Source of the DNA: Streptomyces sp. NBC_00523
Lineage (GTDB): Bacteria > Actinomycetota > Actinomycetes > Streptomycetales > Streptomycetaceae
NCBI RefSeq assembly: GCF_036346615.1
Contig: NZ_CP107836.1
Coordinates: 6,076,001-6,140,000, forward strand
Reading direction: 5' to 3'
DNA: 64,000 nucleotides
The position numbers were made by a program, and so were the translations under genes. Of the stretch, positions 58,066 to 64,000 are shown piece after piece (the first letter of the stretch is position 1; every line of letters begins with the position of its first letter). The notes beneath the pieces were generated by a model. It did not search any database. It was not told where the DNA came from and worked only from the letters and a program-made list of their open reading frames with translations.

Positions 58066-59177
58066 CGGCGACAGCGCACTTCACCGGCGACGCGAACCCG
58101 TACGGCGGCGGCGACCCGTACGCCGACTACCGCACCGCCGACCACCCCTTCACCCACCTCGTGGACCTCGCCGACCGGCGGCTCGGGGCGGGCGTGATCG
58201 CCGCCAACGACGAGTTCTTCGCCGAGCGCGAGAACCTGCTCAGGCCGGAGCCCGCCCACTTCGACCCGGAGCGCTTCGGGCACAAGGGCAAGATCATGGA
58301 CGGCTGGGAGACCCGCCGCCGACGCGGTGCGAGCGCCGAGCGGCCGCACCCGGTGGACGAGGACCACGACTGGGCGCTGATCCGCCTCGGCGCCCCCGGC
58401 ATCGTGCGCGGCCTGGTCGTGGACACCGCCCACTTCCGCGGCAACTACCCGCAGGCCGTCTCCGTCGAGGCCGTCTCGCTGCCCGGCTCGCCCTCGCCGG
58501 AGGAGCTGCTCGCCCCGGACGTGAAGTGGACGACGCTCGTCCCCCGTACCGCCGTCGGCGGCCACGCGGCCAACGGCTTCGCCGTCGACGTGGAGCGCCG
58601 CTTCACGCACCTGCGGCTCAACCAGCACCCGGACGGCGGCATCGCCCGCCTGAGGGTCTACGGCGAGGTCGCCCCCGACCCCGCCTGGCTGACCGCGCTC
58701 GGTACGTTCGACATCGTCGCCCTGGAGAACGGCGGCCGGGTCGAGGACGCCTCCGACCGCTTCTACTCCCCGGCGACCAACACCATCCAGCCCGGCCGCT
58801 CCCACAAGATGGACGACGGCTGGGAGACCCGGCGCCGCCGCGACCGGGGCAACGACTGGATCCACTACCACCTGGCCGAAGAGGCGGACATCCGCGCCGT
58901 CGAGATCGACACCGCCTACCTCAAGGGCAACGCGGCCGGGTGGGCACAGCTCACCGCCCGGGACGCGGAGACCGGTGCCTGGGCCGCGTTCCTGCCCCGG
59001 ACCCGGCTCCAGCCCGACACCAACCACCGCTTCGTGCTGCCCGAGGCGATCCGCGCCGACCAGGTCCGGATCGACATCTTCCCGGACGGCGGCATCTCCC
59101 GGCTCCGCCTCTTCGGCTCGCTCACCGAACGCGGCGCGGCCCGGCTCGCCGCCCGCCACGCCGAACTCGGCGGCTGA
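58062..59177 (+). CDS. alc: Allantoicase
   Basis: 371 residues from ATG 58062, overlapping the allB stop (ATGA). Two repeated allantoicase domains: KGKIMDGWETRRRRG in the first and SHKMDDGWETRRRRD in the second, each followed by VVDTAHFRGNYPQ or EIDTAYLKGNAAG. It splits allantoate into ureidoglycolate and urea. No ureidoglycolate lyase gene is in the window. Confidence 0.96.
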   Translation: MTATAHFTGDANPYGGGDPYADYRTADHPFTHLVDLADRRLGAGVIAANDEFFAERENLLRPEPAHFDPERFGHKGKIMDGWETRRRRGASAERPHPVDEDHDWALIRLGAPGIVRGLVVDTAHFRGNYPQAVSVEAVSLPGSPSPEELLAPDVKWTTLVPRTAVGGHAANGFAVDVERRFTHLRLNQHPDGGIARLRVYGEVAPDPAWLTALGTFDIVALENGGRVEDASDRFYSPATNTIQPGRSHKMDDGWETRRRRDRGNDWIHYHLAEEADIRAVEIDTAYLKGNAAGWAQLTARDAETGAWAAFLPRTRLQPDTNHRFVLPEAIRADQVRIDIFPDGGISRLRLFGSLTERGAARLAARHAELGG

Positions 59178-59211
59178 CACGCCGGGACCCCGGGGGTGCG
59201 GAACGGGAGCG

Positions 59212-60042
59212 TCAGAACTCCTCGTGCTCCTCGGGGTCCCCGCCGAACCGCTCCCTGGGGCCGCCGGAGATCCGCCCCAGCTCCTCGGGCGTCAGCTCGA
59301 AGCCGAACAGGTCCAGGTTCTCCCGCTGCCGCCCCGGATCGGCCGACTTCGGGATCGGTACGGCCCCGAGCTGGGTGTGCCACCGCAGCACCGCCTGCCC
59401 CGGGGTGACGCCGTGCGCCTCGGCGACGGCCACCACGTCCGGGTCGGCCAGCAGGTCCCGGCCGCGCCCCAGGGGGCTCCAGCTCTGCGTGACGATCCCC
59501 ATCGCCGCGTGTGCCGCGCGCAGCTCCTCCTGGGGCAGCCGGGGGTGCAGCTCGATCTGGTTGACGGCGGGCACGACGCCCGTCTCGTCCTCCAGCCGCT
59601 TCAGGTGTCCGGCGGTGAAGTTGGAGACCCCGACCGACCGGACGAGCCCGTCCTCGCGCAGCTTGATGAGCGCCCGCCAGGTGTCCACGTACAGGTCCAC
59701 CCTGGGCAGCGGCCAGTGGATGAGGTAGAGGTCCACGTAGTCCAGGCCGAGGTTGCTCCGGGACTCCTCGAACGAGGCGAGCGTCTTCTCGTAACCGTGG
59801 TGGCGGCCGGGCACCTTGGTCGTGACGACGATCTCCTCGCGCGGGACCCCGCTGCGGGCGATGCCGCGCCCCGTACCGGTCTCGTTGCCGTAGTTCAGCG
59901 CGGTGTCCACGAGCCGGTGGCCGAGACCGAGGGCCCCGGACACCGCCTTCTCCGCCGCGTCGTCGTCCAGCGGGTAGGTGCCGAGCCCGACCGCCGGGAT
60001 CGTACGGCCGTCGTTCAGGGTGTGCGCCGGGATACCGGACAT
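59212..60042 (-). CDS. Aldo/keto reductase
   Basis: 276 residues from ATG 60042. AKR motifs: VGLGTYPLDDDAAEKAV, LVDTALNYGNETGTGRGI with the catalytic Asp-Tyr, TTKVPGRHHGYEKT (Lys), YLIHWPLP (His), VGVSNFTAGHL, PIPKSADPGRQRENL. NADPH-dependent 2,5-diketogluconate-reductase-like group; substrate unknown. Convergent with allantoicase; in line with the SDR 83 nt upstream. Confidence 0.92.
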   Translation of the reverse strand: MSGIPAHTLNDGRTIPAVGLGTYPLDDDAAEKAVSGALGLGHRLVDTALNYGNETGTGRGIARSGVPREEIVVTTKVPGRHHGYEKTLASFEESRSNLGLDYVDLYLIHWPLPRVDLYVDTWRALIKLREDGLVRSVGVSNFTAGHLKRLEDETGVVPAVNQIELHPRLPQEELRAAHAAMGIVTQSWSPLGRGRDLLADPDVVAVAEAHGVTPGQAVLRWHTQLGAVPIPKSADPGRQRENLDLFGFELTPEELGRISGGPRERFGGDPEEHEEF

Positions 60043-60125
60043 GATCGCCCCTTCTCCTCGTCTGCCGTTACGGGCATGCCTCCCCGCCCAGCGTAGGCGG
60101 GGCGGGGAGGCGCGGCAGCGCGACG

Positions 60126-60872
60126 TCAGGCGGCGTGACCGCCGTCCACGACCAGCTCGGCCCCGGTGACGAATGCGGCCTCCGCGCCCGCGAGGTACGA
60201 GATCAGCGCGGCGATCTCCGCCACCGTGCCGAACCGGTCCAGCGCGTTGGCCGCGCGCTGCCCCTCGGCGAACGGGCCGTCGGCCGGGTTCATGTCGGTG
60301 TCCACGGCGCCCGGCTGGACCAGGTTGACCGTGATGCCGCGCGGGCCCAGCTCGCGGGCCAGCGGCTTGGTCAGGCCGGAGAGGGCGGACTTGCTCATCG
60401 CGTACAGCGTTCCGCCGGGTCCGCCCGCGTATCGGCTCAGGGCCGTGCCGAGGGAGATGATCCTGCCCCCGCGCTCCATCACCTCGGCCGCCGCCCGGCA
60501 GGCGAGGAACACCGCCCGGACGTTCACGGCGAGGACCCGGTCCACATCGGCGGGCGTGAGCGTGCCGATGGGGCCGAGGACGCCGATGCCCGCGTTGTTC
60601 ACCAGGACGTCCAGCCGCCCGAGCTCCGCCGCCGCCCGGTGCACCACCGAGGCGGCGGCCTCCGGGTCGGCCGAGTCGGCGCGCAGCGCGACCGCACGGC
60701 GGCCGGTCGCCTCGACGGCGGCGACGACCTCCTTGGCGGCGCGCTCGTCGCGTACGTAGGTCAGCGCCACGTCGGCGCCGTCCCGGGCGAGCCGCAGCGC
60801 GGTCGCGGCGCCGATGCCCCGGCTGCCGCCGGTGACGAGGGCGGTGCGGGGGGTGGGAAGGGTGCTGTTCAT
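60126..60872 (-). CDS. Short-chain dehydrogenase/reductase
   Basis: 248 residues from ATG 60872. TGGSRGIGAATALRLARDGADVALTY, LVNNAGIGVLGPI, catalytic Ser-Tyr-Lys in SLGTALSRYAGGPGGTLYAMSKSAL, and PGAVDTDMNPADGPF. A classical SDR of the 3-oxoacyl-ACP-reductase-like group. Probably co-transcribed with the aldo/keto reductase. Divergent from the EamA exporter. Confidence 0.93.
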   Translation of the reverse strand: MNSTLPTPRTALVTGGSRGIGAATALRLARDGADVALTYVRDERAAKEVVAAVEATGRRAVALRADSADPEAAASVVHRAAAELGRLDVLVNNAGIGVLGPIGTLTPADVDRVLAVNVRAVFLACRAAAEVMERGGRIISLGTALSRYAGGPGGTLYAMSKSALSGLTKPLARELGPRGITVNLVQPGAVDTDMNPADGPFAEGQRAANALDRFGTVAEIAALISYLAGAEAAFVTGAELVVDGGHAA

Positions 60873-61072
60873 CGTGGTTCCTGTCCGTTGCGTCCGTTGC
60901 CGGTCGTGCCGACAGGAACCAGGAAAGTCGTCCGGCGGCCCGGAGACCGGCGGGAAATGGACGCCGAGTCCGGGGGCTCGCCACGGCGGGAGCACGCCCG
61001 GTAGCGTGATCGTTCCCCAGTGCGAGCCGGTGCCGTCTCCACGTCGTCCCTGTGGAGAGAGCAGGAGTCCAG

Positions 61073-62002
61073 GTGTCCTCCGCCGCCGTTTCCGCCCCCG
61101 TCCTCGCCCCGCCGCGCCGGGCCTGGCTCACCGATCTGCCCGTCCTGCTGGTCGCGGTGGTCTGGGGCTCCAGTTATCTCGCCGCCAAGGGCATCACCAC
61201 CCCGCAGACCGTCGTCGCCGTGCTCGTGCTGCGGTTCGCCGTCGTGCTGCCCGTCCTCGCCGTCGCCGGACGGCGCCGGCTGTGCGCGCTGAGCGCCGCG
61301 CAGTGGCGGGGCGCCGGGTTGCTGGGCCTGGTGCTCAGCGGGATCTTCCTGGTGGAGACGTACGGCATCGTGCACACCTCGGCGACCAACGCCGGGCTCA
61401 TCATCAGCCTCACCATGATCTTCACCCCGCTCGCCGAGGCCGCCGTCACCCGGACCCGGCCGACCGGGACCTTCCTCGCCGCCGCCGGGCTCTCCGTGGC
61501 CGGGGTGGTGCTGCTGACCCAGGGCGGCGGATTCACCAGCCCCTCGGTGGGCGACCTGCTCATGCTCGCCGCCGCCCTCGCCCGGACCCTGCACGTCCTG
61601 CTCATGTCCCGCATCAAGTCCGTCCAGGACGCGGACTCGCTGTCCCTGACGACCGTGCAGCTCGGCAGCGCCGTCGCCGTCTTCGCCCTGCTGGCCGCCG
61701 CGCCGGGGACGGGCGAGGCGCCCTGGACGGTCGCCGCCGGATTCGGCGTCCGGGAATGGGGCGGGCTGCTCTTCCTCTCGGTGTTCTGCACGCTCTTCGC
61801 GTTCTTCGTGCAGATGTGGTCCGTACGCCGCACCTCCCCGTCCCGGGTCAGCCTGCTGCTCGGTACGGAACCGCTGTGGGCCGCCGCCGCGGGCATCGCG
61901 ATCGGCGGCGAGCGGCTGGGCGTCGCCGGGGCGGCCGGCGCCGTGCTGGTGCTGGCCGGGACCGCCTGGGGGCGGCGGAGCGCGGACCCGGGCGCGCCCT
62001 GA
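61073..62002 (+). CDS. EamA/DMT-family transporter
   Basis: 309 residues from GTG 61073, chosen for the AGGAG 5 nt upstream. Ten predicted helices in two EamA repeats: LLVAVVWGSSYLAAKGITTPQ and LLFLSVFCTLFAFFVQMWSVRRTSPSRVSLLLGTEPLWAAAAG. Members export metabolites or amino acids; the substrate is unknown. Divergent from the SDR gene. Confidence 0.92.
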   Translation: MSSAAVSAPVLAPPRRAWLTDLPVLLVAVVWGSSYLAAKGITTPQTVVAVLVLRFAVVLPVLAVAGRRRLCALSAAQWRGAGLLGLVLSGIFLVETYGIVHTSATNAGLIISLTMIFTPLAEAAVTRTRPTGTFLAAAGLSVAGVVLLTQGGGFTSPSVGDLLMLAAALARTLHVLLMSRIKSVQDADSLSLTTVQLGSAVAVFALLAAAPGTGEAPWTVAAGFGVREWGGLLFLSVFCTLFAFFVQMWSVRRTSPSRVSLLLGTEPLWAAAAGIAIGGERLGVAGAAGAVLVLAGTAWGRRSADPGAP

Positions 62003-62007
62003 CCGGC

Positions 62008-62211
62008 TCACTCCTTGATCGCGTCCGCCGCGATCATGACGGCCGCGCCCGCCACCATCAGCACGATCGACACGAAGACCGGGTACTCGGAGGCGAACGG
62101 CAGCTTCTGCACCAGGTTGAAGAAGCGGAACCAGTCCAGCCACACATGGAGCAGCCCGGCGACCCCCTGGACGAAGACCAGGAACCCGACCGTCTCGCAG
62201 AGTTTCTTCAT
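62008..62211 (-). CDS. Small membrane protein
   Basis: 67 residues, two helices: CETVGFLVFVQGVAGLLHVW and YPVFVSIVLMVAGAAVMIAADAI. No named family that I recognise. ATG 62211; convergent with the EamA gene, 5 nt apart. It is read from a longer frame whose upstream part is antisense to the next gene. Confidence 0.75.
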   Translation of the reverse strand: MKKLCETVGFLVFVQGVAGLLHVWLDWFRFFNLVQKLPFASEYPVFVSIVLMVAGAAVMIAADAIKE

Positions 62212-62358
62212 GGCCCCGAGCCTGGCCGCCGGGGCCGCTCCGCCGCGTCGGCCGGTGGGCTGCCCCGCCGGGTCCGAAAGTCTCCGTCTCCGCGACTTTG
62301 GTCGCTCCCGCGCCCCGGACACCTCGAACCGGGCGCCCGCGTGCGTAGCTTTGTCGAC

Positions 62359-63573
62359 ATGACGCGTACGGAGTACCCCTGGCTGCTGCCCTCGGCGATG
62401 GCCGGACCCGAGCTGCCCGACGACCGCGGCCGGTCCCGCCGCACCGTGCGGGACTGGGTGGTCGACCTCACCGCGTTCCTCTGCGCGGCGGGCATCGGCC
62501 TGGCGACGCTCGCCACGATAGAGGCCGACCCCACCACATCGGACACCTTCGTCCTGGTGGACTCCCTCGTCGGCGCCGCCGCCTGCTGCGCCCTGTGGTT
62601 CCGGCGCCGCTGGCCGGTCGGGCTCGCCGTCGCCCTGACCCTGCTGTCCACCGTCGAACCGGTCGCGGCGGGCGCCCTGCTCGTCGCGCTGTTCAGCCTG
62701 GCCGTCCACCGGCCGTTCCGCCCGGTCGCCCTCGTCGGCGCGGGGGCCCTGGCCGTCGCCCCCGTACAGCCGTATCTGCGCCCCGACCCGAACACCTCGT
62801 TCCTGGCGTCCACCATCATCGGGCTCCTGCTGATCCTGCTCGTCCTCAGCTGGGGCATGATCGTGCGCTCCCGGCGCCAGCTCGTCGTCTCCCTCCGTGA
62901 ACGCGCCGTCCGCGCCGAGACCGAGGCCGCCCTCCGCGCCGAGCAGGCCCAGCGGCTCGCCCGCGAGGAGATCGCCCGCGAGATGCACGACGTGCTCGCC
63001 CACCGGCTGACCCTGCTCAGCGTCCACGCGGGCGCCCTGGAATTCCGGCCCGACGCGCCCCCGGCCGAGGTCGCCCGCGCCGCCGGGGTCATCCGGGACA
63101 GCGCGCACGAGGCGCTCCAGGACCTCCGCGAGATCATCGGCGTGCTCCGCGGCCCCCGCGACAGCGACGGCAACCGCCCGCAGCCCACCCTCGCCACCCT
63201 CGACGCGCTCGTCGCCGAATCCCGGGATGCGGGCATGAAGGTCACCCTGGACAACCGCCTCGCCGACCCCGACGCCGTGCCCGCCGCCTCCGGGCGCACC
63301 GTCTACCGGATCGCCCAGGAGGCGCTGACCAACGCCCGCAAGCACGCCCCCGGCACCGAGGTCACCGTCGCCGTCACCGGCGGACCCGGGCAGGGCATCA
63401 CCGTGGAGGTGCGCAACCCGGCGCCCACCGAGCCCTTCACCCCGGTCCCCGGCTCCGGCCAGGGGCTCATCGGCCTCACCGAACGGGCCACCCTCGCCGG
63501 CGGCCGTCTCGACCACGGGCCCGCCCCCGGCGGCGGGTTCGCGGTGCGGGCCTGGCTACCGTGGGCGTCATGA
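62359..63573 (+). CDS. Sensor histidine kinase (HisKA_3)
   Basis: 404 residues. Four to five helices in residues 30-170, then coiled coil (RSRRQLVVSLRERAVRAETEAALRAEQAQRL), EEIAREMHDVLAHRLTLLSVHAGAL with the phospho-His, RIAQEALTNARKHAPGTEVTVAV (N box) and GQGLIGLTERATLAGG (G box). Coupled to the response regulator by ATGA. Confidence 0.94.
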   Translation: MTRTEYPWLLPSAMAGPELPDDRGRSRRTVRDWVVDLTAFLCAAGIGLATLATIEADPTTSDTFVLVDSLVGAAACCALWFRRRWPVGLAVALTLLSTVEPVAAGALLVALFSLAVHRPFRPVALVGAGALAVAPVQPYLRPDPNTSFLASTIIGLLLILLVLSWGMIVRSRRQLVVSLRERAVRAETEAALRAEQAQRLAREEIAREMHDVLAHRLTLLSVHAGALEFRPDAPPAEVARAAGVIRDSAHEALQDLREIIGVLRGPRDSDGNRPQPTLATLDALVAESRDAGMKVTLDNRLADPDAVPAASGRTVYRIAQEALTNARKHAPGTEVTVAVTGGPGQGITVEVRNPAPTEPFTPVPGSGQGLIGLTERATLAGGRLDHGPAPGGGFAVRAWLPWAS

Positions 63574-64000
63574 CCCACGCGCCCGTCCGCCTGCTCATCG
63601 TCGACGACGACCCGCTCGTCCGGGCCGGGCTGAAGCTGATGCTCGGCGGCGCCGACGACATCGACATCGTGGGCGAGGGCTCCGACGGCAGCGAGGCCGA
63701 GGCCCTGGTCGACCGGCTGCGGCCCGACGTGGTCCTGATGGACATCCGGATGCCGGTCATGGACGGCCTCACCGCCACCGAAGCGCTGCGCGCCCGGCCC
63801 GACGCGCCGGAGATCGTCGTCCTGACCACCTTCCACGCCGACGAACAGGTGCTCCGCGCCATCCGCGCCGGGGCCGCCGGCTTCGTCCTCAAGGACACCC
63901 CGCCCGCCCGGATCGTGGAGTCGGTGCGCCGGGTCGCGGCCGGCGACCCGGTCCTCTCGCCCGCCGTCACCCGGCAGCTCATGGCCCGGGCGGCCGGGTC
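63570..64000 (+). CDS. NarL-family response regulator, cut by the window end
   Basis: First 143 residues: receiver domain with LLIVDDDPLVRAGLKLML, phospho-Asp in DVVLMDIRMPVMDGL, Thr in VLTTFHADE and Lys in FVLKDTPPARI, followed by the linker. The C-terminal HTH lies beyond the window. Partner of the kinase before it. Confidence 0.93.
   Translation, partial: MTHAPVRLLIVDDDPLVRAGLKLMLGGADDIDIVGEGSDGSEAEALVDRLRPDVVLMDIRMPVMDGLTATEALRARPDAPEIVVLTTFHADEQVLRAIRAGAAGFVLKDTPPARIVESVRRVAAGDPVLSPAVTRQLMARAAG

Overview
The window comes from a high-GC actinomycete, almost certainly Streptomyces. Coding sequence is strongly GC-biased at third positions, GTG and TTG starts are common, ATGA-type stop/start overlaps are frequent, and the gene content is typical of the genus: chitinase, two GH46 chitosanases, a DasR-like GntR regulator, vicinal two-component systems and a single-copy purine/allantoin degradation block. 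It is a chromosomal-arm region with one clear accessory segment.

The backbone theme is purine catabolism down to central metabolism, in four separate blocks. Block 1 is gcl (2014-3798) plus hyi-glxR and katA (13152-16617), the glycerate branch of glyoxylate use. Block 2 (25545-32824) holds a small DUF77-like protein and a PAS/HTH regulator, then OHCU decarboxylase, hydroxyisourate hydrolase, uricase, two NCS2 purine permeases and an 8-oxoguanine-deaminase-like amidohydrolase. Block 3 is malate synthase (48898-50517). Block 4 (55601-59177) is an IclR-family AllR-like repressor divergent from allantoinase and allantoicase. Two operator-like motifs tie the blocks together: TTCCGCAATGCGGAA at gcl and hyi, with weaker copies at aceB and allB, and TTCAAC-N5-GTTGAA at katA, uraD, aceB and allB.

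Between gcl and katA lies an accessory segment of about 9 kb (3860-12860). It has an IS5-like element carrying a passenger gene, a DUF6518-like membrane protein, a uronate-dehydrogenase-like SDR, two near-identical cold-shock-domain genes, an HxlR/CMD divergent pair, a 119-bp broken copy of gcl, a frameshifted anti-sigma-like ATPase and several unknown proteins.

The second theme is polysaccharide use: a DasR-like regulator divergent from an ABC sugar importer with an intracellular GH20 hexosaminidase and a secreted CBM3-GH16 enzyme (16818-24159), two chitosanases (32892-34704), and a CBM2-FN3-FN3-GH18 chitinase (43933-46221) with a dre-like direct repeat in its promoter.

Two compact loci look potentially undescribed. 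(a) 46368-48833: a 114-residue protein made of four 23-31-residue Gly/Ala/Asp repeats, each with one Gly-Val-His-Asp core, is translationally coupled to a JmjC-type Fe(II)/2-oxoglutarate oxygenase and followed by a sucrase/ferredoxin-like [2Fe-2S] protein. It looks like a modified-peptide (RiPP-like) locus. (b) 38313-43723: a coupled LRR / ankyrin / MoxR ATPase / metallopeptidase-VWA operon, preceded 26 nt upstream of its first start codon by a tRNA-Cys(GCA)-like gene whose acceptor stem can extend to 10 bp and whose discriminator base is A.

The right end has a two-component system divergent from an ABC efflux pair (51864-55549), an aldo/keto reductase and SDR (59212-60872), an EamA exporter, a small membrane protein, and a second two-component system cut by the window edge. 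No phage, CRISPR array or rRNA operon is visible.
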